DNA from: Vibrio sp. CB1-14
GTDB lineage: Bacteria > Pseudomonadota > Gammaproteobacteria > Enterobacterales > Vibrionaceae
NCBI RefSeq assembly: GCF_040412085.2
Contig: NZ_CP115920.1
Span: forward strand, 1-64,000
Reading direction: 5' to 3'
DNA length: 64,000 nucleotides
Shown here: positions 27,951-38,634 of the stretch, one piece after another
Layout: each line of letters opens with the position of its first letter
How positions within the stretch are numbered: position 1 is the stretch's first letter
Program-made: the position numbers and the translations under genes
Notes under the pieces: model-generated
Database searches by the model: none
What the model saw: the letters and a program-made list of their open reading frames with translations, nothing else
What the model was told of the DNA's origin: nothing

Positions 27951-28126
27951 GACACCAAAGGTGTCGCCTAGCAATAATTTAAGGAGGTTATCTCGTTTAA
28001 CGAGTACGGCTAACCAACCAAAAGCTATAAATACACTGGAAGCAATGTGAGCAATGTCGTGTCAAAAAAGAACCGATTAAGTGAACTGAGCCATGTCGCT
28101 AGTTGTTTAACCTTTTCCCTTAGGAC
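27951..28126 (-). ncRNA. ryhB: RyhB iron-responsive small RNA
   Basis: The minus strand contains CACGACATTGCTCACATTG and then CTTCCAG (28036-28061), the exact core of E. coli RyhB that pairs with sodB and other iron-protein messages. A terminator, GGCGACACC/GGTGTCGC with seven T, closes it at about 27951-27978. The predicted transcript is about 175 nt, longer than the 90-nt enterobacterial RNA and in line with the larger vibrio form. It lies between hemB and polA. Fur would block its promoter when iron is plentiful. The 5' end is estimated. Confidence 0.93.
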
Positions 28127-28132
28127 GAGTTA

Positions 28133-28167
28133 ATGGTAATCATTATCATTTAATGCGTCAACCACTA
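28133..28167 (-). promoter_or_regulatory. ryhB promoter with Fur box
   Basis: TGATAATGATTACCA on the minus strand (28134-28148) matches the Fur consensus TGATAATnATTATCA with one mismatch. It overlaps a promoter with -35 TTGACG and -10 TACCAT (28133-28138), so Fur binding should exclude RNA polymerase. Confidence 0.85.
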
Positions 28168-28200
28168 ATTGAGAATATTTATCATTTAATTTCTGAGCAC

Positions 28201-28224
28201 AAAAAAACCGGCGTAATGCCGGCT
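28201..28224 (-). terminator. hemB terminator
   Basis: The minus strand reads AAGCCGGC-ATTAC-GCCGGTTTTTTT just past the hemB stop codon. Confidence 0.8.
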
Positions 28225-28243
28225 TCTAATGTCGCGGTGTTTA

Positions 28244-29320
<1,077 letters not shown>

Positions 29321-29398
29321 TCATGCTAGTAGTAAAATTGGAAAATGCTAAACCACAAACGATATACTGAACATATTACTCACCAAATTTAGTTAGCC

Positions 29399-30160
29399 AT
29401 GATAGATACACACGCCCATATTTACGCCTCTGAATTCGACCAAGACCGCGATGAAGTGGTACAGCGCGCACTTGATGCCGGTATTGAGCACATTTTGCTA
29501 CCCAACATCGATCTCGACTCCATTGAGCCAATGCTGGCTACCGAAGCGGCTTATCCTCAAGTATGCCGCTCGATGATGGGTCTGCATCCATGCTATGTCG
29601 ATGCTAATGTCGATCAAACGCTCGACACCATCCATTCTTGGTTCGACAAGCATAACTTTATTGCTGTAGGTGAAATTGGTATCGACTTGTACTGGGATAA
29701 AACCTACCGCAAGGAGCAGGAGCATGCCTTCATCACTCAGTTGAATTGGGCCAAAGAGATGGATCTGCCTGTAGTGATCCATACACGAGATTCGATTGAA
29801 GAAACTTTGGCTCTACTTAGATCAGAGCAAAACGGCGACTTGTGCGGCGTGTTCCACTGCTTCGGCGGCACAATTGAAGAAGCGAAAGCCATTAACGATC
29901 TTGGCTTTCACCTTGGCCTAGGTGGTGTCTCTACCTTTAAAAATTCAGGCATGGACAAAGTGATTCCTGAGCTAGATTTGAGCAAAGTGATTCTAGAAAC
30001 CGACTGCCCTTACCTAGCACCAGTGCCACATCGTGGAAAACGCAATGAGCCTGCGTATACTGAACTGGTGCTAAAACGCATAGCGGATCTCACCGAATTG
30101 AGTAGTAAAAAAGTGGCACAGATAACAACAAACAATGCAAAATCACTGTTTTCATTGTAG
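29399..30160 (+). CDS. TatD-family metal-dependent hydrolase (YjjV-like)
   Basis: A 253-residue TIM-barrel amidohydrolase-fold nuclease. It has the N-terminal metal ligands DTHAH (3-7), GLHPCYV, the metal-binding glutamate in VGEIGIDLYW, the histidine in PVVIHTRDS, HCFGG and the C-terminal ETDCPYLAP. TatD/YjjV proteins are 3'-5' DNases or related phosphoesterases. Sequence alone does not separate TatD from its paralogues; closeness to tatABC (convergent, not the same operon) does not show a role in protein export. Confidence 0.9.
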   Translation: MIDTHAHIYASEFDQDRDEVVQRALDAGIEHILLPNIDLDSIEPMLATEAAYPQVCRSMMGLHPCYVDANVDQTLDTIHSWFDKHNFIAVGEIGIDLYWDKTYRKEQEHAFITQLNWAKEMDLPVVIHTRDSIEETLALLRSEQNGDLCGVFHCFGGTIEEAKAINDLGFHLGLGGVSTFKNSGMDKVIPELDLSKVILETDCPYLAPVPHRGKRNEPAYTELVLKRIADLTELSSKKVAQITTNNAKSLFSL

Positions 30161-30314
30161 TTTTTCATAATTTATTACTCATTCCGTGACGGAGATCGAG
30201 TTTGGTGTACACAAGACAACCTCAAGTTAACGTAGAATATGCATCAATTTTATATGCCACTACCGACAAAGGAAACGTGGCAGAGATCACGCAGTTCTAT
30301 CTCGGAGGTGGAGT

Positions 30315-30431
30315 ATGTGCCAACATGGAAATCTATTACAACGTCAGCATCGCACATTTTGGCAAAAGCTAATGGGCGTGAAAGAAGTGTATGTATGCTC
30401 TAATTGCGGTTACGTTCTGAAAATCCGCTAA
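30315..30431 (+). CDS. Small CxxH/CxxC putative zinc-binding protein (38 aa)
   Basis: A 38-residue protein. It begins MCQHGN and ends with VYVCSNCGYVLKIR; Cys2, His4, Cys28 and Cys31 could form one zinc site. The start is supported by a strong ribosome-binding site (GGAGGTGGAG, 30304-30313) with proper spacing. The gene lies between tatD and a bidirectional terminator. I do not recognise a named family and its function is unknown. A 55-codon GTG frame (30205-30372) overlaps it in another register and competes as the true gene. Confidence 0.6.
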   Translation: MCQHGNLLQRQHRTFWQKLMGVKEVYVCSNCGYVLKIR

Positions 30432-30505
30432 CCTCAAAGCTCAGTTGTCAGAATGAAGAAGCCAGTATTACTGCAACAAAGATTGCCACGACAAAGAATG
30501 CAGAG

Positions 30506-30535
30506 AAAAAAATAGCGGCCTAGGCCGCTATTTTT
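30506..30535. terminator. Bidirectional terminator between the small zinc-type gene and tatC
   Basis: AAAAATAGCGGCC-TA-GGCCGCTATTTTT forms a near-perfect palindrome with A-runs on one side and T-runs on the other. It can end transcription from both directions. Confidence 0.85.
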
Positions 30536-30570
30536 ACATCTAAGATGATGTCATCAATCCATCACAAGCT

Positions 30571-31323
30571 TTACTCTTGCTCAGCCTCTTCGCTGTCATC
30601 TGTCTTACGTGTATAGAAGCGTGCAAAGAACAGTCCCACTTCAAACAGCAAACACATAGGAATCGCTAGCAGAGTTTGCGAAATCATATCCGGCGGAGTG
30701 AGGAGCATCCCCACGATAAACGCTCCAACTACGATATACGGACGCTTTTGCTTCAAGCTTTCAACATCCGTCGCCCCTGTCCAACACAACAAAATAATGG
30801 CCACAGGTACTTCAAACGCAATACCAAATGCCAAAAATAGCGCCAATACAAAATCCAGATAGCTGGAGATATCGGTCGCGAATTCTACGCCGCCAAGCGA
30901 TATCGCGGTGAAAAAGCCAAACACCAGCGGAAATACCACAAAATACGCAAACGCAACGCCGCAATAAAACAGCAGCGAGCTCGAGAACATCAATGGCATG
31001 ACCAGCTTTTTCTCATGCTTGTACAAGCCAGGTGCGACAAAAGCCCATACCTGATAAAGAATATAAGGCACGGCCACAAACACCGATGCGATCAAAGTAA
31101 GTTTGAGCGGAGTGAAGAATGGCGACGCTACGTCGGTAGCAATCATGGTCGCCCCCTCTGGTAATCTTTCTACCAAAGGCTTAGAAACGAAATCGTAAAT
31201 ATTGCCAGAGAAATAGACCAAGGCTAAGAACACCACCAACACAGCGACAATCGCACGCAGCAGTCGGTTACGAAGCTCTAACAGATGGCTAATCAAAGGC
31301 TGTGTCTGTTCGACGGAAGACAT
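30571..31323 (-). CDS. tatC: Sec-independent (Tat) translocase subunit TatC
   Basis: A 250-residue polytopic membrane protein with six helices. The N-terminal [17 protein letters not shown] and the [12 protein letters not shown] loop hold the twin-arginine signal-binding surface. It works with TatB as the receptor and with TatA as the pore-forming partner for folded proteins. It is the third gene of tatABC, 83 bp after tatB. That gap is longer than usual and contains a perfect hairpin. Confidence 0.97.
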   Translation of the reverse strand: MSSVEQTQPLISHLLELRNRLLRAIVAVLVVFLALVYFSGNIYDFVSKPLVERLPEGATMIATDVASPFFTPLKLTLIASVFVAVPYILYQVWAFVAPGLYKHEKKLVMPLMFSSSLLFYCGVAFAYFVVFPLVFGFFTAISLGGVEFATDISSYLDFVLALFLAFGIAFEVPVAIILLCWTGATDVESLKQKRPYIVVGAFIVGMLLTPPDMISQTLLAIPMCLLFEVGLFFARFYTRKTDDSEEAEQE

Positions 31324-31392
31324 GAAAACCTCGAATAAAATACCGTGAAGATGAGCAAACTAAAGGCCCATCCACGGGAGACATATATACAG

Positions 31393-31417
31393 ACAAGGGC
31401 TGATGTTCAGCCCTTGT
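31393..31417 (-). other. Stable hairpin at the tatB 3' end
   Basis: ACAAGGGCTGA/TCAGCCCTTGT is an 11-bp perfect stem with a 3-nt loop that overlaps the tatB stop codon region. There is no T-run on the minus strand, so RNA stabilisation or processing between tatB and tatC is more likely than termination. Confidence 0.5.
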
Positions 31418-31811
31418 TTAGATCTTTTTCTGGAGACTCATTCTCGGCAGGTTTAGCAGGTTCCGGTTGCACCGTCTCTTGCGGACGGGAATCAGGTTCT
31501 GCAGTTGTCACCTTATCACTTGCGTAAGGTCGGGTGACTTCTTTTGCCGCCTGCTTCAATTCTTCTACCGAACTTTTCAGTTCCGGTGAGAGGTCTTCCA
31601 TGCCCATTTTCTCAGCTTTTCGCAGGTTCTCTTGAAGCTCTTGAACTTTAAGCTCATGCGACAGCTCGTCTTTGACGTTATTCGCCATCGCTTTTGCTGA
31701 GCTGATAAAACGAGAAACACTTCGGATAGCCGTTGGTAGGCGCTCTGGTCCCAGAACCACCAAACCAACTACAGAGATGAGTACCAGTTCCCAAAAACCG
31801 ATATCAAACAC
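31407..31811 (-). CDS. tatB: Tat translocase subunit TatB
   Basis: A 134-residue protein with an N-terminal membrane helix (about 3-20: GFWELVLISVVGLVVLGPERLP), the conserved GPERLP hinge, an amphipathic helix, and a variable charged C-terminal tail rich in Pro and Glu. TatB pairs with TatC to bind twin-arginine signals. It starts 3 bp downstream of the tatA stop codon, in one operon. Confidence 0.96.
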   Translation of the reverse strand: MFDIGFWELVLISVVGLVVLGPERLPTAIRSVSRFISSAKAMANNVKDELSHELKVQELQENLRKAEKMGMEDLSPELKSSVEELKQAAKEVTRPYASDKVTTAEPDSRPQETVQPEPAKPAENESPEKDLNKG

Positions 31812-31814
31812 GAA

Positions 31815-32066
31815 TTATGCCTGCTCTTTATCTTTCTTTGTTTCAGTAGAAGCGTCTGTTTTCTGTTGCTCAATGTTCTTTGGTTCAAAATCTGCATCTT
31901 TGTCGTCAGATTTCTTTGCCGTTTGCTCATCTTCGCTCATGGCTTTCTTAAAGCCTTTTACAGCACCACCTAAGTCGCCACCAATACCACGCAGTTTCTT
32001 GGTTCCAAATAGCAGAATCACAATCACTGCAATGATAAGAAGTTGCCAAATACTAATACCGCCCAT
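31815..32066 (-). CDS. tatA: Tat translocase subunit TatA
   Basis: An 83-residue protein with an N-terminal membrane helix ([16 protein letters not shown]), the FGTKKLR hinge, an amphipathic helix [17 protein letters not shown], and a Lys/Asp/Glu-rich tail. TatA oligomers form the Tat translocation path. It is the first gene of tatABC, 55 bp after ubiB on the same strand, so readthrough from the ubi operon is possible, as in E. coli. Confidence 0.97.
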   Translation of the reverse strand: MGGISIWQLLIIAVIVILLFGTKKLRGIGGDLGGAVKGFKKAMSEDEQTAKKSDDKDADFEPKNIEQQKTDASTETKKDKEQA

Positions 32067-32121
32067 TCTTTCTACCTCGGGTCTTGATTAACAAACAAAT
32101 GATTTAATACGAGTTTATCGC

Positions 32122-33756
32122 TTAACGCCTGTAAGTACGCCAACTGAACAACCAAAATGTGATACCAGCAACGCCAGATGCAACTGACAGCTGATCGTAA
32201 GGTCCTTCAAGTAATATGGCGGAGCATACGATTAAAGTTGCACCAACGCCAAACAAAAATTTACCTGTCCCATGTTGCCGTTTTGTTTCACGGTATCCTT
32301 GGTACAAGGTATCCATGCGCTGATTCATAGCTTTACCTTGTTTCAGGCTATCGTACAGCAACTCTGGAAGTTCCGGCAATTTTTCTGCCCAAAACGGCGC
32401 ACGATCTTTGATACCGTTAATAACTGCCTGCGGTCCAACTTGATTCATCATCCAGTTTTCGAGAAATGGCTTCGCCGTCTCCCATAAGTCTAGCTGCGGA
32501 TAAAGCTGTCTGCCGAGCCCCTCAACATAGAGCAGAGTCTTCTGCAACAATACCAGCTGTGGCTGCACTTCCATATTGAAGCGGCGAGCAGTATTGAAGA
32601 GGTTCAGTAGTACATGACCAAAGGAAATTTCGCACAGTGGCTTAGCAAAAATCGGCTCACACACCATACGAATCGCAAACTCGAACTCGTCGACATTGGT
32701 ATCGCGTGGCACCCAACCAGAATCCACATGAAGCTCAGCCACTTTACGATAGTCTCGATTAAAGAAAGCTAGGAAGTTCTCAGCTAGGTAGCGCTTGTCG
32801 TCGCTATTGAGTGTGCCGACAATACCGCAGTCAAGACCAATCCACAGTGGGTTTTCAGGGTGGTCATAACTAACAAACACGTTGCCAGGGTGCATGTCGG
32901 CATGGAAGAAGCTATCGCGAAACACCTGGGTGAAGAAAACGCTCACACCACGCTCCGCCAGTAGCTTCATGTTGGTGCCATTCGCTTCTAGCGTCGGGAT
33001 ATCAGAAACCTGAATACCATAGATGCGTTCAGAGACCATCAAGCTTTCGCTGCTAAAATCTGGCAATACTTCCGGCACATACAACTCTTCGCTGCCTTCG
33101 AAATTGCGGCGCAGCTGAATCGCGTTGGCTGCTTCTCGGCGCAGATCGAGCTCATCAAGCAAGGTCTTTTCATACTCACGAACTACCTCGACTGGCTTCA
33201 ATCTACGAGCATCGGGCAGCGCCTTCGACACGATGCGTGCCATGCGATACATGAGCTTTAGGTCGGCATCGATCACCGGACGAATATCCGGACGAATCAC
33301 TTTAAGTACGACCTCTTGGCCGGTCGATTTCAGCTTAGCGGTATGTACCTGAGCAATAGACGCAGACGCCAGTGGCTTGATATCAAAATCGTCAAACCAG
33401 TTTTCAATCGGACCACCGAGTGCCAACTCCATTTGCGACTTAGCTAGCTCACCATCAAACGGAGAGACTTGGTCTTGCAGCAGAGCCAGTTGGTCGGCGA
33501 TGTGTGGTGGGAACAGATCGCGACGCGTCGACATCATCTGTCCAAATTTGATCCACACCGGACCGAGTTCTTGCAGCGCCAAACGCAGGCGCTCACCTAA
33601 CGGCTTTTCTGGATGCTTGTTCTTCATCCAAAACAGCGAACGTCTGACCAGCAGAGGGGCTTTGGTTAATTGATGCGTTGGCATCAGTTCATCAAGGCCA
33701 TACTCAAGTTGTACCTTGATGATGTGATAAAGGCGCTTTATTTCACTCGGAGTCAT
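32122..33756 (-). CDS. ubiB: Ubiquinone biosynthesis atypical kinase-like protein UbiB
   Basis: A 544-residue member of the ABC1/ADCK/UbiB family, needed for coenzyme Q synthesis through ATPase activity linked to ring hydroxylation. The family-specific KxGQ motif ([10 protein letters not shown]) and an alanine-rich loop (ASASIAQVH) replace the usual kinase elements, and the HADMHPGN catalytic loop is intact. Two hydrophobic helices at the C-terminus anchor it to the membrane. Its ATG overlaps the ubiJ stop codon (ATGA), so translation is coupled. Confidence 0.96.
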   Translation of the reverse strand: MTPSEIKRLYHIIKVQLEYGLDELMPTHQLTKAPLLVRRSLFWMKNKHPEKPLGERLRLALQELGPVWIKFGQMMSTRRDLFPPHIADQLALLQDQVSPFDGELAKSQMELALGGPIENWFDDFDIKPLASASIAQVHTAKLKSTGQEVVLKVIRPDIRPVIDADLKLMYRMARIVSKALPDARRLKPVEVVREYEKTLLDELDLRREAANAIQLRRNFEGSEELYVPEVLPDFSSESLMVSERIYGIQVSDIPTLEANGTNMKLLAERGVSVFFTQVFRDSFFHADMHPGNVFVSYDHPENPLWIGLDCGIVGTLNSDDKRYLAENFLAFFNRDYRKVAELHVDSGWVPRDTNVDEFEFAIRMVCEPIFAKPLCEISFGHVLLNLFNTARRFNMEVQPQLVLLQKTLLYVEGLGRQLYPQLDLWETAKPFLENWMMNQVGPQAVINGIKDRAPFWAEKLPELPELLYDSLKQGKAMNQRMDTLYQGYRETKRQHGTGKFLFGVGATLIVCSAILLEGPYDQLSVASGVAGITFWLFSWRTYRR

Positions 33757-34388
33757 ACACGCTCCGAGTCGGTATTGTCACTGCCAGCGGCTGCTAGCAG
33801 CGCATCAAGGCGAGCATTGAGTCGCTCAGCTTGGCTGCGTACGTCGTCGACATCATCGCAAAAGGCTGCAATCGCCAACGGTGGCGGGGCAATTTTCCAC
33901 TCTTCGGTGAGCACCTGGCCGAAATGGTCTTGATGCTTTGACGTCTGTGAAGCGATAAAACCAAACAGGTTTTTAACCCCTTGTACTGCAGTGTGCGCAA
34001 CCACATCACCGGTTACGCGTGACAACCACTCTTCGATATCCGGTTTACAGTCGGTCAGCAATGCTGAGAATTTTTGCGCTAACTGAATATCGCCTTCCAG
34101 CTCCAGTTTATCTTGTTTAATAAGCTTGGTGATATTGGCCTGATCTTTAAGCTCAGGCAGCACAGAAAGGTTCAGTGACAGATAACAATCTGACTCACCT
34201 TCATAATTAGCCAGCACATCAAGTTGATGACTGAACACAAAGGTCAGTGATTTGTTGAATTCACGCAGGTGAACTTGAATCACCTGGCCTTTAAGGCGAG
34301 TGACACGACTGACCAGCGCTTCGTCATCGTTGATCAGCGTATTCAGTGTGGTTTCCACCACCGCGGTCACTAATGGGTCAAATGGCAT
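33753..34388 (-). CDS. ubiJ: Ubiquinone biosynthesis accessory factor UbiJ
   Basis: A 211-residue protein with an SCP2-like lipid-binding domain in its N-terminal half and a coiled-coil tail. In E. coli UbiJ (formerly YigP) binds ubiquinone intermediates in the soluble Ubi metabolon. It lies between ubiE (10 bp gap) and ubiB (4-bp overlap), the conserved ubiE-ubiJ-ubiB order. Confidence 0.93.
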   Translation of the reverse strand: MPFDPLVTAVVETTLNTLINDDEALVSRVTRLKGQVIQVHLREFNKSLTFVFSHQLDVLANYEGESDCYLSLNLSVLPELKDQANITKLIKQDKLELEGDIQLAQKFSALLTDCKPDIEEWLSRVTGDVVAHTAVQGVKNLFGFIASQTSKHQDHFGQVLTEEWKIAPPPLAIAAFCDDVDDVRSQAERLNARLDALLAAAGSDNTDSERV

Positions 34389-34398
34389 GACTCAATCC

Positions 34399-35181
34399 TT
34401 AGAATTTGTATCCACGGTGCAGGGCTACAATGCCACCGGTTAGGTTGTAGTATTTGGTGTGTTCAAAGCCCGCCTCTTGCATCATGCCTTCCAGAGTATC
34501 TTGGTCTGGGTGCATGCGGATCGATTCCGCAAGATAGCGATAGCTTTCCGCATCATTCGCCACCAACTCGCCCATTTTTGGCAGCAAGTGGAATGAGTAC
34601 GCGTCATACACTTTTGACAGTGGCTCAACGATAGGTTTAGAGAACTCCAACACCAATAGACGACCGCCCGGCTTCAATACGCGGAACATCGAACGCAGAG
34701 CTTTGTCTTTGTCGGTTACGTTGCGTAGGCAAAAACTGATAGTAATACAGTCGAAGTAATTGTCTGGGAATGGCAGCTCTTCGGCGTTCGCTTGCACGTA
34801 ATGCACGTTGCCAACGATACCAGTATCACGCAGTTTATCGCGACCGACATTGAGCATTGAGTTGTTAATGTCGGCAAGTACCACATGGCCCTTGTCACCA
34901 ACAATACGAGAGAACTTTGCGGTCAAATCACCCGTACCGCCACCTAGGTCAAGAATGCGCTGACCCGGTCTTGCACCACTGCAATCAATAGTGAAGCGTT
35001 TCCATAAACGGTGGACACCGCCCGACATTAGGTCGTTCATGATGTCGTATTTCGCCGCTACCGAGTGGAACACTTCCGCAACGCGCGTCACTTTTTCTTG
35101 TTTCGCGACTGTTTCAAAGCCGAAGTGCGTGGTGTCGTCTTGTTGATTTAGCTGATTCGATTGCACAGTACTTTCCGTCAT
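34399..35181 (-). CDS. ubiE: Demethylmenaquinone / ubiquinone C-methyltransferase UbiE
   Basis: A 260-residue class I SAM methyltransferase for ubiquinone and menaquinone synthesis. It has the UbiE signatures [17 protein letters not shown] and [16 protein letters not shown] (SAM-binding), then SFCLRNVTD and [17 protein letters not shown]. First gene of ubiE-ubiJ-ubiB. The length fits the family (about 251 in E. coli), with a short N-terminal extension. Confidence 0.97.
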   Translation of the reverse strand: MTESTVQSNQLNQQDDTTHFGFETVAKQEKVTRVAEVFHSVAAKYDIMNDLMSGGVHRLWKRFTIDCSGARPGQRILDLGGGTGDLTAKFSRIVGDKGHVVLADINNSMLNVGRDKLRDTGIVGNVHYVQANAEELPFPDNYFDCITISFCLRNVTDKDKALRSMFRVLKPGGRLLVLEFSKPIVEPLSKVYDAYSFHLLPKMGELVANDAESYRYLAESIRMHPDQDTLEGMMQEAGFEHTKYYNLTGGIVALHRGYKF

Positions 35182-35226
35182 TATTCTTCCTCTTGGGCAG
35201 CGTTACGTCTCTGTCGCCGCAAGCGG

Positions 35227-36741
35227 TCAGTTTACTTTATCCATGTCTGGTTGTCTTTCCACCAGCGCATCATTTTGTGCGATTTCTGTGAGCGAAGGAG
35301 AAATCGAGCGTTTTACCTCAACACCAAGCTGTTTAAAGCTTTCCGCCTGACGAATCGCATTGCCGCGTCCCGTGGCCAACTTATTCATCGCACCTTGGTA
35401 ACTTTGGTTGGCTTTATCAAGCGCGCCGCCAAGCCCTTCCATGTCATCAACGAACAATCTTAGCTTGTCGTAAAGCTTACTGGCCTTGTCAGCAATGACT
35501 TGAGCATTTTGATTTTGTCGGTCGTTGCGCCATAAATTATCAATAGTGCGCAGCGCCACCAGTAAGGTGGTTGGGCTGACAAGAATGATGTTGCTCTCCA
35601 TTGCTTCTTTCACCAAGTTTGGATCGGCCTGAATCGCAACCTGGAACGCAGGTTCGACTGGGATAAACATAAGTACGTAATCCAGCGAGCGAATGCCTTT
35701 GAGCTGATGGTAATCTTTTTGTGACAAGCCACGAATGTGATTACGCAGCGCCAGTAAGTGGTCACTTAGGGCACGAGCGCGCTCAGCATCGGTTTCTGCA
35801 TTGAAGTAGCGCTCATAGGCCACCAGCACCATTTTCGAATCAATCACCACCTGCTTCTCTTGAGGTAAGTGAACAATCACATCAGGCTGGTAACGCTTGC
35901 CAGCTTCATTTTGCAGGCTCACCTGGGTTTGATACTCATGGCCTTCGCGCAATCCCGATTCCGCGAGCACGCGAGCGAGTACTACCTCACCCCAGTTACC
36001 TTGTTGTTTGTTGTCCCCTTTCAATGCCTGAGTCAGGTTCATCGCCTCTTTGGTCATCTGGTCATTGAGGCGCTGCAAGTTCTTAAGTTCGTGCACTAAG
36101 GTATGACGCTCTTTGGCTTCTTGGCTAAAACTGTCATTGACCTGCTTCTTAAAGCCTTCAAGCTGCTCTTTGAGAGGCGTTAAAATCCCTTCCAAGCTCT
36201 GACGGTTTTGCACGTCGACTTTGGCGGTTTTGGCTTCAAATACCTGATTGGCGAGGCGTTCAAACTGCTCCTTTAGGCGCAGTTCTGATTGCTGCAATAG
36301 TTCGAGCTTTTCACTGTCAGAGCGCTGCTGCTGTTGATAAGTGGCAAGCTGCTCACGCAATTGGGCTTCCGATTGGGCGCGCTGCTGCTTCACTTGCTCA
36401 AGTTCGCTGGCGTATTGCTGACGCTCTTGCTTCACGGCATCGAAATAGCGCAGCTTCTCCATCGCGGCCATGACCTTGCCATGGGCTTGCTTGAGTTCAA
36501 ATGCCGACTTATCTCGCTCATCATCAAGCTCATCAAGCTCTTGTTTTGCTTCTTTTAATTCGGTTCTAAGACGCTCAATTTGCTGCTCTAGCGCTGAGGC
36601 TTCTAACTCAGCCTTGTGCTCTGCCAAAGCTTGCAACTGACGAGATTTAAAATGCAGTACTGCGGCGGCGGAAAAACCGACCACTGAGCCTAGTGAAGTG
36701 ATTGAAAGTAGGAGGGTTTGATTATCAATAATCCATTGCAT
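35227..36741 (-). CDS. rmuC: DNA recombination protein RmuC
   Basis: A 504-residue protein: an N-terminal membrane segment (about 9-27), a long coiled coil (30-220), and a C-terminal restriction-endonuclease-like domain with the conserved KGNNKQQGNWGE-type region (GDNKQQGNWGEVVL) and PDVIVHLPQEKQVVIDSKM, which hold the nuclease-fold acidic and lysine residues. RmuC limits inverted-repeat rearrangements; the mechanism is poorly known. It is the last housekeeping gene before the flagellar cluster, 46 bp upstream of ubiE. Confidence 0.95.
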   Translation of the reverse strand: MQWIIDNQTLLLSITSLGSVVGFSAAAVLHFKSRQLQALAEHKAELEASALEQQIERLRTELKEAKQELDELDDERDKSAFELKQAHGKVMAAMEKLRYFDAVKQERQQYASELEQVKQQRAQSEAQLREQLATYQQQQRSDSEKLELLQQSELRLKEQFERLANQVFEAKTAKVDVQNRQSLEGILTPLKEQLEGFKKQVNDSFSQEAKERHTLVHELKNLQRLNDQMTKEAMNLTQALKGDNKQQGNWGEVVLARVLAESGLREGHEYQTQVSLQNEAGKRYQPDVIVHLPQEKQVVIDSKMVLVAYERYFNAETDAERARALSDHLLALRNHIRGLSQKDYHQLKGIRSLDYVLMFIPVEPAFQVAIQADPNLVKEAMESNIILVSPTTLLVALRTIDNLWRNDRQNQNAQVIADKASKLYDKLRLFVDDMEGLGGALDKANQSYQGAMNKLATGRGNAIRQAESFKQLGVEVKRSISPSLTEIAQNDALVERQPDMDKVN

Positions 36742-36808
36742 GCTTTGCTTGCCATCAGCCGAAACTCTTAAGCTAATGGTAATTTATACTGGATAAATGT
36801 CCAGATAT

Positions 36809-37240
36809 TTACAGGTCGCGACGCTTGAAACGGGCGTTGATAATATCTTCGATAAGCTTTTGCTCACGCTTAGCTTTTTCGTAATTCTGTTTTTTGTTCC
36901 AGCGCTCTAGCACCTGCTCTAAGCCTTGCACTCGTGCTGCTTTTTGCTGCAGTTGTTTTTGAACTGACTGACACTGAGCTTCCATCACGGCCTGCTCTTG
37001 CTGATGATGAAGCAGCATTTTTTGCAGCATTTGATCGGCCAGGTTGAGGTTCATCAGCCCCACACTGCAGGTTTTGGTCGCCCCTTGGAAGTTGCGTGCT
37101 TTTAGCTCGGATAATGCTGCGAGCTGTTGGCTTAGCTGCTCACTTTGATGGCGCATCGACTCTAGCTGAGCCCCAATTTGATCACGTCTTAGCTCTTCCA
37201 CTTGGGTCATTTTACCGACGGCGCGAATTTTACTTTCCAT
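36809..37240 (-). CDS. fliJ: Lateral flagellar export chaperone-like protein FliJ
   Basis: A 143-residue protein made of two long helices predicted to form a coiled coil, with charged heptads throughout. FliJ sits in the FliI ATPase ring as its central stalk and couples ATP hydrolysis to export. The start has a GGGAAGGGAAG ribosome-binding site directly upstream. Last gene of the leftward lateral fliE-fliJ operon, 67 bp from rmuC, so it marks the left end of the cluster. Confidence 0.85.
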   Translation of the reverse strand: MESKIRAVGKMTQVEELRRDQIGAQLESMRHQSEQLSQQLAALSELKARNFQGATKTCSVGLMNLNLADQMLQKMLLHHQQEQAVMEAQCQSVQKQLQQKAARVQGLEQVLERWNKKQNYEKAKREQKLIEDIINARFKRRDL

Positions 37241-37284
37241 TCTTCCCTTCCCTACGTTGCTATTCCCTCAACGAACTATTCCAA

Positions 37285-38634
37285 TCAAGCACTCGGCTGA
37301 GCCTGAAACAGCGTCGCGAGCTCAGTCAAACTACTGGTAAGGTTCACCGCTTCGTTAGCGTCTTGTAGTAAATAGCCTTTGAGCTGAGGATGCATCGCCA
37401 CCGCACGGTCAAGTTCGGGGTCTTGCCCTGGCTGATAACCGCCAAGGGGCAGAAGCTCTTTGACCTGCAAGTAGCTCGAGTAAAGCTGCCTGAATTGATT
37501 GGCAATAGTCGAATGCGCCTGCGGGGTACACCCCGACATACAGCGGCTTATCGAGGCGTTAATATCAATCGCTGGATAGTGGCCTTGCTCCGCCAGTTGA
37601 CGAGAAAGCACCACATGGCCATCAAGGATAGCTCGCGCCGAATCGACCACAGGATCTTGCTGGTCGTCACCCTCTGCCAACACAGTATAGATAGCGGTTA
37701 AACTGCCATCAGGGTGCTCACTGTTACCGGAACGCTCCAACAATTGTGGCAAGACACTGAATACCGAGGGCGGATACCCTCGAGAAGCTGGCGGCTCGCC
37801 CAATGCTAAGGCGATTTCACGCTGCGCCATGGCATAGCGGGTTAGTGAATCCATCAACAGCAACACGTCGTTGCCTTTGTCTCGAAAATACTCGGCCACA
37901 CGATGGCAAAGAAGGGTCGCACGTAACCGCATTAGCGGCGATTCATCGGCAGGGGCTGCAATGATGATTGCTTTGCGGCGCATCTCTTCGGTGAGATTGC
38001 GCTCAATAAATTCGCGCACCTCACGGCCACGCTCACCAATAAGTCCAACCACAATCACGTCCGCTTCGGTGTTTTGGGTGATCATCCCCATCAGGACACT
38101 TTTACCGACGCCACTGCCCGCCATCAAACCGATGCGCTGACCTTTACCCACTGTTAGCAAACCATTAATGGCGCGCACGCCGACATCGAGCGGCGTATCC
38201 ACCGGACGTCTTTTAAGTGGGTTGATCGGATTCGGCTCTAACGACACTCGCTCGCCGCCTTTGAGTTTCACGCCATCATCAAGCGCTTCACCCAATCCAT
38301 TCACCACTCGGCCTAACCAGTGATTGCCCAGATTGACAGAGCTATCACCATCGAGCGGCACCACTTTGGCACCAGCAAACAGCCCGCCCAGTCTGCGCAC
38401 AGGCATAAGATAAGCAATATTGTGGTCAAAACCCACTACTTGGGCTTCAATCATATCGCCTTCGTCAGTTTCTACCAAGCAGCGCTGCTCGAGCTTAAAT
38501 CGACAGCCGACCGCTTGTAGCATCAGGCCATTCACTTTTACCAAACGCCCGGTCACTCGCGCTACGGGAATCGTGCTCAGCGAGGCAATCGCATCGTGCA
38601 AGCGGTCGTTCAGAAGCGGCGAGACGTTAGACAT
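37285..38634 (-). CDS. fliI: Lateral flagellum-specific ATPase FliI
   Basis: The export-apparatus ATPase, related to F1 beta. With the ATG at 38634 it has 449 residues; AGGA lies six bases upstream and the gene overlaps fliH by 8 bp. Walker A GSGVGKS lies near 173-179, Walker B VLLLMDS, and the export-ATPase signature ASRGYPPSVF is intact. It acts with FliH and FliJ at the base of the lateral flagellum. An ATG at 38658 would add eight residues. Confidence 0.95.
   Translation of the reverse strand: MSNVSPLLNDRLHDAIASLSTIPVARVTGRLVKVNGLMLQAVGCRFKLEQRCLVETDEGDMIEAQVVGFDHNIAYLMPVRRLGGLFAGAKVVPLDGDSSVNLGNHWLGRVVNGLGEALDDGVKLKGGERVSLEPNPINPLKRRPVDTPLDVGVRAINGLLTVGKGQRIGLMAGSGVGKSVLMGMITQNTEADVIVVGLIGERGREVREFIERNLTEEMRRKAIIIAAPADESPLMRLRATLLCHRVAEYFRDKGNDVLLLMDSLTRYAMAQREIALALGEPPASRGYPPSVFSVLPQLLERSGNSEHPDGSLTAIYTVLAEGDDQQDPVVDSARAILDGHVVLSRQLAEQGHYPAIDINASISRCMSGCTPQAHSTIANQFRQLYSSYLQVKELLPLGGYQPGQDPELDRAVAMHPQLKGYLLQDANEAVNLTSSLTELATLFQAQPSA

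Noticed and set aside
29399..30160. Reading this gene as tatD of a tatABCD operon
   Set aside because: It is on the opposite strand to tatABC and separated by a bidirectional terminator, so it is a separate unit; only the family name is shared.
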